Of a stretch of DNA of 64,000 nucleotides, positions 12,064-23,663 are shown piece after piece. The notes under the pieces were generated by a model. It did no database searches and was not told the origin of the DNA. It saw nothing but the letters and a program-made list of their open reading frames with translations. This DNA is from Novosphingobium endophyticum (GTDB lineage Bacteria > Pseudomonadota > Alphaproteobacteria > Sphingomonadales > Sphingomonadaceae): NCBI RefSeq assembly GCF_014640675.1, contig NZ_BMHK01000012.1, positions 30,103 through 94,102 of the forward strand, written 5' to 3'. The translations under genes and the position numbers were made by a program. Within the stretch, counting starts at the first letter, position 1. Each line of letters starts with the position of its first letter.

Positions 12064-12085
12064 GGTTTAACCGCACGATTAAACC
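12064..12085. promoter_or_regulatory. perfect inverted repeat upstream of pccB
   Basis: GGTTTAA, an eight-base spacer (CCGCACGA) and TTAAACC form a perfect 7+7 palindrome 78 bp before the pccB ATG. A TTGACC just downstream (12089-12094) could be a -35 element. The AT-rich dyad inside a GC-rich gap of 263 bp suggests an operator for a dimeric regulator, but no regulator gene lies nearby. Confidence 0.45.
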
Positions 12086-12162
12086 TATTGACCTGAGCGG
12101 AACAACCTGCCTTAGGCACGGTCACGAAAACGCACGAAACCTCCTCGGATAAGGGAAGCTGA

Positions 12163-13689
12163 ATGTCCGCAAACATCGCCGAAATGGAGAAGCGCCGCGC
12201 CGCCGCCAGGATGGGTGGGGGCCAGAAGCGTATCGACGCTCAGCACGCGAAGGGCAAGCTGACCGCGCGTGAGCGGCTCGAAGTGCTGCTCGATGAAGGC
12301 AGCTTCGAGGAACTCGATCTCTACGTCGAGCATGACTGTATCGACTTCGGTATGCCGGATCAGAGAATCCCGGGCGACGGTGTCGTCACCGGCTCGGGCA
12401 CGATCAATGGCCGGCTCGTCTTTGTCTATAGCCAGGATTTCACTGTGTTTGGCGGCTCGCTCTCGAACCGCCACGCGCAGAAAATCTGCAAGGTGCTCGA
12501 CAACGCGATGAAGGTCGGTGCCCCGGTGATCGGTCTCAACGATTCCGGCGGCGCGCGCATCCAGGAAGGCGTCGCTTCGCTGGCGGGTTACGCCGAAGTG
12601 TTCCAGCGCAATGTCATGGCCTCGGGCGTGGTTCCGCAGATCTCGATGATCATGGGGCCTTGCGCGGGCGGTGCGGTCTATTCGCCGGCGATGACCGACT
12701 TCATCTTCATGGTGAAGGACAGCTCCTACATGTTCGTGACCGGCCCGGACGTGGTGAAAACCGTCACCAACGAGGTTGTCACGCAAGAGGAACTGGGCGG
12801 CGCGATCACCCATTCGACCAAGACCTCGGTTTCCGACCTTGCGCTGGAAAACGACGTGGAGGCGCTGCTCGCCGCGCGCGATTTCTTTGACTACCTGCCG
12901 CTTTCCAACCGCGAGGATGTGCCCGAGCGTCCCTGTCCCGATCCGTGGGACCGCCTGGAGCCGAGCCTCGACACCATCGTCCCGCCCAACGCCAACCAGC
13001 CCTATGACATGCACGAAGTCATCAGGAAGACGGTGGACGAAGGCGAATTTTTCGAAATCCAGCCGACCCACGCGGCGAACATCATCTGCGGTTTCGGGCG
13101 TGTCGAGGGCAAGACGGTGGGCGTTGTCGCCAATCAGCCGATGGTGCTGGCCGGCGTGCTCGACATCAACTCGTCCAAGAAGGCCGCGCGTTTCGTGCGC
13201 TTCTGCGATGCCTTCAACATCCCGATCCTGACTCTTGTCGACGTTCCGGGTTTCCTTCCCGGCACCGATCAGGAACACAACGGCATCATCAAGCACGGCG
13301 CCAAACTGCTCTTCGCCTATGCCGAGGCGACTGTGCCGAAGATTACCGTCATCACCCGCAAGGCCTATGGCGGCGCCTACGACGTCATGAGCTCCAAGCA
13401 CCTGCGCGGCGACCTCAACTACGCCTGGCCGACCGCCGAGATCGCGGTGATGGGTGCCAAGGGCGCGGTGGAAATCATCTTCCGCGGCCGCGATGCCGAG
13501 GGCATGGCCGCCGCCACCAAGGAATATGAAGACCGCTTCGCCAATCCGTTCGTGGCCGCCAGCCGGGGTTATATCGACGAAGTGATCTACCCGCATTCGA
13601 CCCGCCGCCGCATCGCCCTGGGCCTCCGCAAGCTGCGCACGAAGCAGCAGGAGAACCCCTGGAAAAAGCACGACAACATTCCATTGTGA
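12163..13689 (+). CDS. pccB: Propionyl-CoA carboxylase beta (carboxyltransferase) subunit
   Basis: Transfers carboxyl from carboxybiotin to propionyl-CoA, giving methylmalonyl-CoA. The N-terminal segment [20 protein letters not shown] and the oxyanion-hole regions [12 protein letters not shown] and [19 protein letters not shown] are characteristic. The 508 residues match PccB-type subunits. An AGGGAAGC ribosome site precedes the ATG. It is the first gene of the propionate island; the alpha subunit lies about 6.4 kb downstream at 20120. Confidence 0.95.
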   Translation: MSANIAEMEKRRAAARMGGGQKRIDAQHAKGKLTARERLEVLLDEGSFEELDLYVEHDCIDFGMPDQRIPGDGVVTGSGTINGRLVFVYSQDFTVFGGSLSNRHAQKICKVLDNAMKVGAPVIGLNDSGGARIQEGVASLAGYAEVFQRNVMASGVVPQISMIMGPCAGGAVYSPAMTDFIFMVKDSSYMFVTGPDVVKTVTNEVVTQEELGGAITHSTKTSVSDLALENDVEALLAARDFFDYLPLSNREDVPERPCPDPWDRLEPSLDTIVPPNANQPYDMHEVIRKTVDEGEFFEIQPTHAANIICGFGRVEGKTVGVVANQPMVLAGVLDINSSKKAARFVRFCDAFNIPILTLVDVPGFLPGTDQEHNGIIKHGAKLLFAYAEATVPKITVITRKAYGGAYDVMSSKHLRGDLNYAWPTAEIAVMGAKGAVEIIFRGRDAEGMAAATKEYEDRFANPFVAASRGYIDEVIYPHSTRRRIALGLRKLRTKQQENPWKKHDNIPL

Positions 13690-13715
13690 GCAAAGCTGCG
13701 CACAGGAGGAGCATC

Positions 13716-14897
13716 ATGGAAGACATCTACATCGTCAGCGGCGTGCGCACGGCGGTCGGCGATTTCGGCGGTTCGCTGAAGTCGTTCATGCCGTCGGACC
13801 TCGGCGGCAAGGTTGCGGCCGAAGCGCTCAAGCGCGCGGGCGTGGAGCCCGAAGCGGTCGAGCACGTGGTGATCGGCCAGGTCATGCCGACCAGCGCGCG
13901 TGACGAGATGCTGTCCCGCGTTATCGGCATCAATGCCGGCGTTCCGCTATCCACTCCGGCGCTGACGCTCAACCGCCTTTGCGGATCGGGCGTGCAGGCG
14001 ATAGTTTCGGCCGCGCAGATGATGAAGCTGGGCGAGGCGACGATCACGCTGGCCGGCGGCGCGGAGTCCATGAGCAACGTGCCCTATCACGACCATGGCG
14101 TGCGCTGGGGCAGGAAAATGGGGGCGAACACGCAGGAAGACGCCCTGACGCTCGGTCTGTCGGATGCCATCGGTGAATACCACATGGGCATCACGGCCGA
14201 GAACGTCGCCGAGCGCCATCAGGTAACACGTCAGGACATGGACTCGCTGGCGGCCACCAGCCACCAGCGCGCGGCGCGCGCCATCGCGGAAGGACGCTTC
14301 AAGGAGCAGATCCTTCCTGTCGAGATCAAGACCCGCAAGGGCGTGACCGTGTTCGACACCGACGAGCATGTGCGCGCCGACACGACCGCCGAGACGTTGG
14401 CGGCCATGCGCCCGGCCTTCAAGAAGGATGGCGCGGTCACCGCCGGCAATGCTTCGGGCATCAACGATGGTGCCGCCGCCGTTGTCCTCGCGACCGGCAG
14501 CGAAGTCGAGAAACGCGGCCTCAAGCCGATGGCCAGGATCGTCGCTTGGGGTCACGCCGGCGTCGAGCCCGAATATATGGGTGAAGGCCCGATCAAGGCG
14601 GTTCCCATCGCGCTGGAGCGCGCCGGTCTTTCGCTCGGCCAGATGGACGTGATCGAGAGCAACGAGGCTTTCGCCGCTCAGGCGGCCGCCTGCGCTAAGG
14701 TGCTCGGCTTTGATCCGGAGAAGGTGAACCCCAACGGTTCGGGCGTTTCCATCGGTCACCCCGTTGGCGCCACGGGCTGCATGCTGACCATCAAGTGCAT
14801 GTACGAGCTGAAGCGCATCGGCGGCAGGTACGGCCTCATCACCATGTGCATCGGCGGCGGCCAGGGCATCGCCATGGTCATCGAGAACGTGGAGTAA
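13716..14897 (+). CDS. Acetyl-CoA C-acyltransferase (thiolase)
   Basis: Thiolase that cleaves or forms beta-ketoacyl-CoA. The acyl-accepting cysteine is Cys89 in NRLCGSGVQA. The C-terminal motifs NPNGSGVSIGHPVGATGC and CIGGGQGIA carry the catalytic His and second Cys. An AGGAGG-type site (ACAGGAGGAGC) precedes the ATG at 13716. Its place between pccB and the epimerase suggests it feeds propionyl-CoA from odd-chain, branched-chain or related beta-oxidation. The exact chain specificity is not visible. Confidence 0.92.
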   Translation: MEDIYIVSGVRTAVGDFGGSLKSFMPSDLGGKVAAEALKRAGVEPEAVEHVVIGQVMPTSARDEMLSRVIGINAGVPLSTPALTLNRLCGSGVQAIVSAAQMMKLGEATITLAGGAESMSNVPYHDHGVRWGRKMGANTQEDALTLGLSDAIGEYHMGITAENVAERHQVTRQDMDSLAATSHQRAARAIAEGRFKEQILPVEIKTRKGVTVFDTDEHVRADTTAETLAAMRPAFKKDGAVTAGNASGINDGAAAVVLATGSEVEKRGLKPMARIVAWGHAGVEPEYMGEGPIKAVPIALERAGLSLGQMDVIESNEAFAAQAAACAKVLGFDPEKVNPNGSGVSIGHPVGATGCMLTIKCMYELKRIGGRYGLITMCIGGGQGIAMVIENVE

Positions 14898-14901
14898 GCG
14901 T

Positions 14902-15339
14902 ATGAAACTCGGCCGCATGAATCACATCGGCGTTGCGACGCCCGATCTCGACGCCTCGATTGCGTTCTATCGCGATGTGATGGGCGCGACCGACATCACC
15001 GAGCCTTTCGTGCTCGAAAGCCAGCAGGTCCGCGTGTGCTTCGTCAATACGCCGGGCGAGGACGGCACTGCGGGCACCCAGGTCGAACTGCTCCAGCCCA
15101 CGCAGGCGGATTCGGCCGTTGGCAAGTGGTTGGAGAAGAACCCGCTCGGGGGGCAGCACCACATCTGCTATGAAGTGCCCGACATCCACGAGGCCAAGAA
15201 GTGGTTCGAAAGCCTCGGCAAGCGGGTGCTGGGTGAGCCGCGCATCGGCGCGCACGGCACGCTCATTTTCTTCGTCCACCCGAAGGACATGGGCGGGCAG
15301 CTCACCGAGATCATGGAGACGCCGAAGGGCGACCACTGA
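14902..15339 (+). CDS. mce: Methylmalonyl-CoA epimerase
   Basis: Interconverts (S)- and (R)-methylmalonyl-CoA between PCC and the mutase. A 145-residue vicinal-oxygen-chelate fold protein beginning MNHIGVATPDLDASIAFY, with metal-ligand residues in GQHHICYEVPDI and a C-terminal GGQLTEIMETP. It starts four bases after the thiolase stop, so the two are almost certainly co-translated. Confidence 0.95.
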   Translation: MKLGRMNHIGVATPDLDASIAFYRDVMGATDITEPFVLESQQVRVCFVNTPGEDGTAGTQVELLQPTQADSAVGKWLEKNPLGGQHHICYEVPDIHEAKKWFESLGKRVLGEPRIGAHGTLIFFVHPKDMGGQLTEIMETPKGDH

Positions 15340-15352
15340 GTTTGGTTTCTCC

Positions 15353-15442
15353 GTCATCCTGAACTTGTTTCAGGATCCACTGTGCCTCTCGGCACGGACG
15401 GAGCAGGATGAGAAATGGATGCTGAAACAAGTTCAGCATGAC
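15353..15442. repeat. REP-like hairpin, 27-bp arms
   Basis: The left arm (15353-15379, beginning GTCATCCTGAACTTGTTTCA) and the right arm (15416-15442, ending AAGTTCAGCATGAC) are inverted copies matching at 25 of 27 positions. It fills most of the mce-mutase gap. The same arm sequence recurs at 19648-19736. Confidence 0.75.
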
Positions 15443-15462
15443 GAAGCGGCAAGGGTAGTGCG

Positions 15463-17610
15463 ATGAGCGACAAACCGACCATCAACGACTGGAAGGCAGC
15501 GGCGGACAAGGAGGTCAAGGGCAAGGACCTCACCTGGCACACGCCCGAGGGGATCGCCGTCAAGCCGCTCTACACTGCCGAGGACGTGAAGGCCGATCCC
15601 GGCCTGCCGGGCTTCGCCCCCTTCACGCGCGGCGTACGCGCCTCGATGTACGCGGGTCGTCCCTGGACCGTCCGCCAGTACGCCGGTTTCTCCACCGCCG
15701 AAGAGTCCAACGCCTTCTACCGCCGCAACCTCGCCGCCGGCCAGAAGGGCCTTTCCGTCGCCTTCGACCTGGCCACCCATCGCGGATACGACAGCGACCA
15801 TCCGCGCGTGGTGGGTGACGTCGGCATGGCGGGCGTCGCCATCGACAGCGTCGAGGACATGAAGATCCTCTTCGACGGCATTCCGCTCGACAAGATGAGT
15901 GTGTCGATGACGATGAACGGCGCGGTGATCCCCGTGCTCGCTTTCTTCATCGTCGCGGGTCAGGAACAGGGCGTACCGACCGAGCAGCTCGACGGGACCA
16001 TCCAGAACGACATCCTCAAGGAGTTCATGGTCCGCAACACCTATATCTACCCGCCCGAACCCTCGATGCGGATCATTTCGGACATCTTCGCATATACCTC
16101 GGCCAACATGCCGAAATTCAACAGCATTTCCATCTCCGGCTATCACATGCAGGAAGCCGGCGCGACGCAGGTGCAGGAACTGGCCTTCACCATCGCAGAC
16201 GGCATGGAATACGTGAAATACGGCGTTGCCAGCGGCCTCGATATCGACAAGTTCGCCGGGCGCCTCAGCTTCTTCTTCGCCATCGGCATGAACTTCTTCA
16301 TGGAGATCGCCAAGCTGCGCGCCGCGCGCACGCTGTGGCACCGCGCCATGACGCAGCTCGGCGCCCAGTCGGAGCGTTCGAAGATGCTGCGTACCCACTG
16401 TCAGACCTCGGGCGTCAGCTTGCAGGAGCAGGACCCCTACAACAACGTCATGCGCACCACGATCGAGGCGATGGCGGCGATGCTGGGCGGCACCCAGTCG
16501 CTGCATACCAATGCTCTCGACGAGGCGATCGCGCTGCCCACCGATTTCTCCGCCCGCATCGCGCGCAACACGCAGATCGTGATCCAGGAAGAGACCGGCA
16601 TGTGCAATGTCGTCGATCCGCTGGGCGGCTCCTACTACATTGAGGCGCTGACGCAGGAACTGGTCGACAAGGCCTGGGAAATCATCGAGCGCGTCGAGCG
16701 CGAGGGCGGCATGGCCAAGGCGGTCGCCGCCGGCTGGCCCAAGGCGATGATCGAGGAAGCCGCCGCCGCCCGTCAGGCCCGTGTCGACCGGGGCGAGGAC
16801 GTGATCGTCGGCGTCAACAAGTACCGCCGCGATCAGGAAGACCATCTCGAGACGCTCGAGGTCGATAACCACAAGGTGCGCGAAGGCCAGATCGCCCGTC
16901 TCAAGCAGGTCCGCTCTACGCGCGACGAGGCTGCATGTCAGGCCGCGCTCAAGGCGCTGACCGAAGGCGCGAAGGGCAAGGGCAACCTGCTCGAACTCGC
17001 CGTGGAAGCCGCGCGTCACCGCGCCACGCTGGGCGAGATTTCCAGTGCCATGGAAGTCGCGTTCGACCGCTACGGAACCGTTCCGACGCCGGTCAAGGGT
17101 GTCTATGGTTCAGCCTATGCCGGCGATGGCCGCTATCAGCAGGTGCTTGACGGGGTCGACGCGGTAACCCGCCGCCTCGGCCGCAAGCCCAAGGTGCTTA
17201 TCGCCAAGATGGGCCAGGACGGGCATGATCGCGGCGCCAACGTGATCGCCTCGGCCTTTACCGACATGGGCTTCGAGGTCGTCTCCGGTCCGCTCTTCCA
17301 GACACCGGAGGAAGCCTGCCAGATGGCGCTGGAGAACAACGTCGACGCGGTAGGCGCAAGCTCGCTCGCTGCCGGGCACAAGACGCTGATCCCCGAGTTG
17401 ATCGGCCATCTCAAGAATGCGGGGCGCGCCGATATCAAGGTTGTCGCCGGCGGAGTGATCCCGCCGCAGGACTATGACTTCCTCAAGAAAGCGGGCGTTC
17501 AGGGCATCTACGGCCCGGGTTCGAACGTGGTCGAATGCGCGGCCGACATGCTGCGTCTGCTCGGCCACAACATGCCGCCCCTCGGCAGCGAACTCCAGGC
17601 GGCCGAGTAG
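15463..17610 (+). CDS. scpA: Methylmalonyl-CoA mutase
   Basis: Adenosylcobalamin-dependent isomerase that turns (R)-methylmalonyl-CoA into succinyl-CoA. The single 715-residue chain has the TIM-barrel catalytic domain ([18 protein letters not shown]; NPxx-type barrel core) and a C-terminal cobalamin domain. DxHxxG appears as DGHDRG, with His588 as the likely lower axial ligand; the GAS/GG loops ([19 protein letters not shown]) follow. No meaB-type chaperone gene and no cobalamin riboswitch was seen in the window. Confidence 0.97.
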   Translation: MSDKPTINDWKAAADKEVKGKDLTWHTPEGIAVKPLYTAEDVKADPGLPGFAPFTRGVRASMYAGRPWTVRQYAGFSTAEESNAFYRRNLAAGQKGLSVAFDLATHRGYDSDHPRVVGDVGMAGVAIDSVEDMKILFDGIPLDKMSVSMTMNGAVIPVLAFFIVAGQEQGVPTEQLDGTIQNDILKEFMVRNTYIYPPEPSMRIISDIFAYTSANMPKFNSISISGYHMQEAGATQVQELAFTIADGMEYVKYGVASGLDIDKFAGRLSFFFAIGMNFFMEIAKLRAARTLWHRAMTQLGAQSERSKMLRTHCQTSGVSLQEQDPYNNVMRTTIEAMAAMLGGTQSLHTNALDEAIALPTDFSARIARNTQIVIQEETGMCNVVDPLGGSYYIEALTQELVDKAWEIIERVEREGGMAKAVAAGWPKAMIEEAAAARQARVDRGEDVIVGVNKYRRDQEDHLETLEVDNHKVREGQIARLKQVRSTRDEAACQAALKALTEGAKGKGNLLELAVEAARHRATLGEISSAMEVAFDRYGTVPTPVKGVYGSAYAGDGRYQQVLDGVDAVTRRLGRKPKVLIAKMGQDGHDRGANVIASAFTDMGFEVVSGPLFQTPEEACQMALENNVDAVGASSLAAGHKTLIPELIGHLKNAGRADIKVVAGGVIPPQDYDFLKKAGVQGIYGPGSNVVECAADMLRLLGHNMPPLGSELQAAE

Positions 17611-17634
17611 GCAGGGCAGGGGGCGAACCGCACG

Positions 17635-18438
17635 ATGTCACTGGGCTTTTCGGTGGAGGATCTGCTTCCGAGCGCACGGGTTTCCGGCCCGCTGCGCATG
17701 GGGCTGGTCAAGCTCGCCGAGAGCGAGTGGCTCGATCCACACCCCGATCTTGCAGCGCGCAAGGCGGGATTCGATGCCCATCCCGAAAGCGTCATGGTCC
17801 TGCCGGAAGCCGAGGCCGGAATTGCCGAACTGGCGCGCCTGCTCGGCGTTGAGGGCGGGCTGGAAGCCTGCGCGCGTTCGGTATGGGAAGACCTGTGCGT
17901 CATGGTGCAGGACGCGCCGGGAGAGCCGTTCCGCCTCGGTGCGGCGGCGGTGGCGTTTCCCACCGACTGGCGCCTTGCCGAGAAGATCGGGCGCCCGCTC
18001 CATCAGGTCCACGAGCCGATCCACGGCTATGCCGAGCAGCTTTCCTCGGGCGTAGACAGGTTCATGGACGGGCTTCAGTCCTTCAACATCTTTGGCCGCA
18101 CCAATGCCTTTGTCGTGGCGTCCGACGCGCTGCGCTACACCCCCGGACTGCCGCCCGCCGGCCGGTTTGCCCATGTGACGGCCGAGAACGCCGGCGAAAC
18201 GCTGTTCGTGCGCTGCGAGCGCGAGGCGCTGCGCCGCCTGCCGAAATCGCGCGCAATCGTCTTCACCATCGGGATTTACCGCGCGCCGCTCGGCGCCCTG
18301 AGCGACGCGGCAGTGGCGCGGATCGCACAGTCTGTGGAAGGTTTCGACGAGGGAGAACTGGAACGCCGGGCCGGACCGCACTATGCAGCGGCACTGACGG
18401 GCTACGCCGCGCAGCGCGCGCGGGCCAAGGCCGCCTGA
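17635..18438 (+). CDS. DUF3445 / heme-dependent oxidative N-demethylase-like protein
   Basis: A 267-residue protein with features I associate with DUF3445, the family of the heme-dependent oxidative N-demethylase alpha subunit. These are [34 protein letters not shown] and [21 protein letters not shown]. Family members bind heme and oxidise N-methyl compounds, but the substrate here is unknown. It sits 24 bp after the mutase and eight bases before bioB, so co-transcription with the propionate genes is likely. Its metabolic link to them is not obvious. Confidence 0.75.
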   Translation: MSLGFSVEDLLPSARVSGPLRMGLVKLAESEWLDPHPDLAARKAGFDAHPESVMVLPEAEAGIAELARLLGVEGGLEACARSVWEDLCVMVQDAPGEPFRLGAAAVAFPTDWRLAEKIGRPLHQVHEPIHGYAEQLSSGVDRFMDGLQSFNIFGRTNAFVVASDALRYTPGLPPAGRFAHVTAENAGETLFVRCEREALRRLPKSRAIVFTIGIYRAPLGALSDAAVARIAQSVEGFDEGELERRAGPHYAAALTGYAAQRARAKAA

Positions 18439-18445
18439 GGAATAC

Positions 18446-19489
18446 ATGATGACCCAAGCCCCCCGCACCGACTGGACCCGCGAGGAAATCGCCGCGCTGT
18501 TCGACCTGCCGTTTACAGAGCTGGTCTTTCGCGCGGCCGAGGTCCACCGCGCCAACCATCCGGCGAACGAAGTGCAGCTTTCGACGCTGCTTTCGATCAA
18601 GACCGGCGGGTGCCAGGAGGATTGCGGCTACTGCTCGCAGTCGGTGAAGGCAAACAGCGGCGTCAAGGCGACCAAGCTGCTGGGTGTGCAGGCCGTGCTC
18701 CAGCGCGCCGCGCAGGCCGCCGATCAGGGCTCGACCCGCTTCTGCATGGGCGCGGCCTGGCGCAACCCCAAGGACCGCGACATGCCCGCCATCATCGAGA
18801 TGGTGAAGGGCGTGCGGGCGATGGGCATGGAAACCTGCATGACGCTTGGGATGCTGACGCCGGAGCAGGCGGATATGCTGAGCGAAGCGGGGCTGGATTA
18901 CTACAACCACAACATCGACACCTCGCCAGAGCGCTATGATCAGGTCATCACCACGCGCACGATGGAAGACCGGCTCGACACGCTCTCCAACGTGCGCATG
19001 GCCGGGATCAACGTCTGCTCGGGCGGCATCGTCGGCATGGGCGAGACGCGCGAGGACCGGGTGGGCTTCATCCACACGCTGGCGACGCTGCCCGATCATC
19101 CGCAGTCTGTGCCGGTCAACGCGCTGGTGCCGGTCAAGGGCACGGTGCTGGGCGACATGCTGGCCGACACCCCGCTCGCCAAGATCGACGATGTGGAATT
19201 CGTGCGCACCGTGGCGGTTGCGCGGATCACCATGCCGCTCTCGATGGTGCGCCTCTCGGCGGGTCGCGAGTCCATGTCCGAGATGACGCAGGCGATGTGC
19301 TTCCTGGCCGGAGCGAACTCGATCTTCACCGGCGACAAGCTGCTGACCGCGCCCAATGCGGGCGACGACACCGATGCGGCCATGTTCGCGCGGCTTGGTC
19401 TGAAGGCGATGGCTATTTCGCAAACGCGGGCTGAGATCGATGCGCAGCGCATGCCGAAGGGCTGCGCGAAGCTGGAGGCGGCGGAGTGA
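18446..19489 (+). CDS. bioB: Biotin synthase
   Basis: Radical-SAM enzyme that inserts sulfur into dethiobiotin. The SAM cluster cysteines are Cys56, Cys60 and Cys63 in [39 protein letters not shown] and the C-terminal [16 protein letters not shown] region match BioB. Two tandem ATGs (18446, 18449) could both start it. No other bio gene is nearby. Its place in this island fits supply of biotin to propionyl-CoA carboxylase. Confidence 0.95.
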   Translation: MMTQAPRTDWTREEIAALFDLPFTELVFRAAEVHRANHPANEVQLSTLLSIKTGGCQEDCGYCSQSVKANSGVKATKLLGVQAVLQRAAQAADQGSTRFCMGAAWRNPKDRDMPAIIEMVKGVRAMGMETCMTLGMLTPEQADMLSEAGLDYYNHNIDTSPERYDQVITTRTMEDRLDTLSNVRMAGINVCSGGIVGMGETREDRVGFIHTLATLPDHPQSVPVNALVPVKGTVLGDMLADTPLAKIDDVEFVRTVAVARITMPLSMVRLSAGRESMSEMTQAMCFLAGANSIFTGDKLLTAPNAGDDTDAAMFARLGLKAMAISQTRAEIDAQRMPKGCAKLEAAE

Positions 19490-19516
19490 GAATGCACCGT
19501 TCCCTCGCCCGATCTC

Positions 19517-19596
19517 GTCATCCCCGCGAAGGCGAGGGTCCCGCTGCCTTGTGCGCCGTCGCCCAAAAGCGGGACCCCCGCCTTCGCGGGGGCGAC
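19517..19596. repeat. GC-rich REP-like hairpin, 29-bp arms
   Basis: The left arm (19517-19545, beginning GTCATCCCCGCGAAGGCGAG) and right arm (19568-19596, ending TTCGCGGGGGCGAC) are inverted copies matching at 26 of 29 positions. It is a different sequence class from the 15353 element but has the same GTCAT/GTC end. Confidence 0.7.
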
Positions 19597-19647
19597 GATG
19601 AAGGAGAGGGCGGGCATTGATGGCACACCGTCCCGCTCCCCAAGCCC

Positions 19648-19736
19648 GTCATGCTGAACTTGTTTCAGCATCCATTTCTCGCCACAGACCGTCGGTCTGT
19701 GTGGCGCGATGGCCCCTGAACCAAGTTCAGGGTGAC
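19648..19736. repeat. long REP-like hairpin
   Basis: Arms of about 44 bases fold around CGTCGG. The left arm opens GTCATGCTGAACTTGTTTCA and the right arm closes AACCAAGTTCAGGGTGAC; an inner stem CCACAGACC/GGTCTGTGTGG is nearly perfect. The outer arm belongs to the same family as 15353-15442. Confidence 0.7.
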
Positions 19737-19756
19737 GATGAAGTGGAGCTGGAACA

Positions 19757-20107
19757 ATGAGGTGGATGTTGCCCGTAGCGGCGTTTCTGGGCTCATCAAT
19801 ACCAGCCGGTGCCTGCATTCCCCCAACGATGGACGTTGTCAATCGCATTAGCAGTGTGATCGTGGAAGGCGAGTTCGTCATTTCCGACGGAGGCGCTGGC
19901 GCGGGGTACATCGTTCCCAAACGTGTGAAGAAAGGCAAGCGACTTACACGCTACGAAGTCCGTTGGGATCCTCATGAAGAGGAGAAGCTTCAATCCCACG
20001 AGATTGATTGCATGGTGAGTATTCCTGAGTCAGGAACGTCAGAAATTTTCTACTTGTTCCGCAATTCCAATAAAATGTTCAATATAATTGGTCGAGCCGG
20101 TCGTTAG
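19757..20107 (+). CDS. small secreted hypothetical protein
   Basis: A 116-residue protein with a short signal-like N-terminus (MRWMLPVAAFLGSSIPAGAC). No family is recognised. Base composition falls below that of its neighbours, especially in the last third (...NKMFNIIGRAGR), and Asn, Ile, Lys and Ser are used more. It lies between two REP-like hairpins and pccA. This suggests a recently inserted gene inside the propionate operon, though it could be an ordinary lineage-specific gene. Confidence 0.55.
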   Translation: MRWMLPVAAFLGSSIPAGACIPPTMDVVNRISSVIVEGEFVISDGGAGAGYIVPKRVKKGKRLTRYEVRWDPHEEEKLQSHEIDCMVSIPESGTSEIFYLFRNSNKMFNIIGRAGR

Positions 20108-20119
20108 GAACTGAAATCA

Positions 20120-22141
<2,022 letters not shown>

Positions 22142-22144
22142 GGC

Positions 22145-22516
22145 TTGCACCTCGATCATGACCCGGCCGCGCCTGCGGGTGAGACGATCGCGTTTGACGA
22201 CTTCCTGAAAGTCGACATCCGCGTCGGTACCGTCGTCGCGGCCGAAGTCTATGAGGGCGCGCGCAAACCGAGCTACAGGCTGCGCATCGATTTCGGCCCC
22301 GGTATCGGCGAGAGGAAGAGCGTCGGGCAGGTCGCGGCGCTCTATGCCCCCGAAGAACTGATAGGCCGCCAGGTCGCGGCCGTGGTCAATTTTCCGCATC
22401 GGCAGATCGGCAAGGCCTTGTCCGAAGTGCTGACGCTGGGTTTTGCCGACGAGGAGGGCAGGGTGGTTCTGTTTCGCCCGGACACGCCGGTCCCGAACGG
22501 GACGCGGCTGTTCTGA
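22145..22516 (+). CDS. CsaA-like tRNA-binding domain protein
   Basis: A 123-residue single-domain OB-fold protein of the tRNA-binding/CsaA family, with FDDFLKVDIRVGTVVAAEVYEGARKPSYRL and FPHRQIGKALSEVLTLGF. Such proteins bind tRNA or act as export-related chaperones; its role here is unknown. No in-frame ATG precedes the conserved region, so the TTG three bases after pccA is the likely start. Its stop overlaps the next start (TGATG). Confidence 0.8.
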   Translation: MHLDHDPAAPAGETIAFDDFLKVDIRVGTVVAAEVYEGARKPSYRLRIDFGPGIGERKSVGQVAALYAPEELIGRQVAAVVNFPHRQIGKALSEVLTLGFADEEGRVVLFRPDTPVPNGTRLF

Positions 22517-23298
22517 TGCCGGGCTTCGGTCAGGTGCTGGCGAGCGGCGAGACGCTCACGGATGGTCTCGCCGTCGATGTGCCCGAGACCTGGCATCAGG
22601 GGCGGACCGCTTATGGCGGGTTCTCCTCGGCTTTGGCCCTTGCAGTCGCGCAGCAGGTGGGGGGCGACCTTCCGCCGCCGCGCTCGGCGCAGCTCGCAAT
22701 GATCGCACCGCTCCACGGCCGGATCGAGGCGCGCGCGAAAGTCGAACGGGAAGGGCGCAATGCCACCTGGATTTCGGCCGAGATCTCGGGGGAAAAGGGG
22801 CTGGGCTTCACGGCCAGCTTCGTCTTCGTGCGGCCGATCGAAAGCGGCCTCGCGATCGACGACCGGCCGCTTCCCGATCATGTCATCCCGCCCGAGGACG
22901 GGGTCGCGCTTTCGACCGAGCGCGGCGCGACTTTCCTGCGTCACAATTTCGACGTGCGCTTTGCCTTGCCCAGGACCGAGGAGCGCAGGCCCGAGATTTC
23001 CTGGTGGGTCCGCCCGCGCGAGCACGAAGGGCTGGATCCGATGGTCGAACTGCTGCTTTGCGCCGACGCGCTGCCGCCCGGCGTCATGCCGCTGCTCGGA
23101 CCGACGGTGCCGGTCAGCACGATGCACTGGCAGGTCAATCTTCTGACTACGGCGCCGGAGACCCGCGACGGCTGGTGGCTGCTGCGCTCCACCGGCGACT
23201 ATGCGCACCACGGCTGTTCCAGCCAGCGCATGGGGCTGTGGAACGCGGAGGGACTGCCGATGCTCGCAGGCATGCAGTCGATCGCGGTGTTCGGCTGA
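22516..23298 (+). CDS. Acyl-CoA thioesterase family protein
   Basis: A 260-residue double-hotdog thioesterase-like protein. AYGGFSSALALAVAQQVG is the N-terminal hotdog helix, RPEISWWVRPREHEGLDPM begins the second half, and STMHWQVNLLTT and HHGCSSQRMGLWNAEG lie near the end. It probably hydrolyses acyl-CoA thioesters and so could release trapped CoA from the propionate route. It is overlapped by the upstream gene stop and ends the operon. Confidence 0.8.
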   Translation: MPGFGQVLASGETLTDGLAVDVPETWHQGRTAYGGFSSALALAVAQQVGGDLPPPRSAQLAMIAPLHGRIEARAKVEREGRNATWISAEISGEKGLGFTASFVFVRPIESGLAIDDRPLPDHVIPPEDGVALSTERGATFLRHNFDVRFALPRTEERRPEISWWVRPREHEGLDPMVELLLCADALPPGVMPLLGPTVPVSTMHWQVNLLTTAPETRDGWWLLRSTGDYAHHGCSSQRMGLWNAEGLPMLAGMQSIAVFG

Positions 23299-23358
23299 TC
23301 ACGCCGTTTGCGTGTGTTCGCCGGCAATGTAACACCGGGGCGCCGCCGCACCGGAAAT

Positions 23359-23544
23359 TTAGTCGTCCGCGTGCTCCGGCTTGCCCTTGCGTTTCGTGCT
23401 GGCCATTTCCTCGAGCTGCTTCTCGGACATCGAATCGACCATTCCGCGCGAAGCGCCTTTCAGGTCGCTCTTTTTGGTATCGCCGCGTTTGGCGGACAGG
23501 GCCGCGCCGGCGGCCTTCTGCTGTGTCTTGGATTTGGCAGGCAT
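23359..23544 (-). CDS. DUF3008 family small protein
   Basis: A 61-residue basic, Lys/Ala-rich protein, MPAKSKTQQKAAGAAL... SMSEKQLEEMASTKRKGKPEH. This matches the compact, strongly conserved DUF3008 pattern. It is a monocistronic gene of unknown function between the convergent thioesterase and aroB. Confidence 0.85.
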   Translation of the reverse strand: MPAKSKTQQKAAGAALSAKRGDTKKSDLKGASRGMVDSMSEKQLEEMASTKRKGKPEHADD

Positions 23545-23663
23545 CGTTCGTCTCCTTCACCTGCAAAATGCCGATCCGGTGCGGTGCGTTCCCGTTCGCG
23601 GCACGGTCTGCCGTCGGTACGACACTGCGGGGCGGACCTTCTCTTGCGATGGGGAAAGGGTGG

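Noticed and set aside
11900-12162. A cobalamin riboswitch or other structured leader before the propionate genes
   Set aside because: No recognisable B12-box or conserved riboswitch core; only the AT-rich dyad at 12064-12085 stands out.
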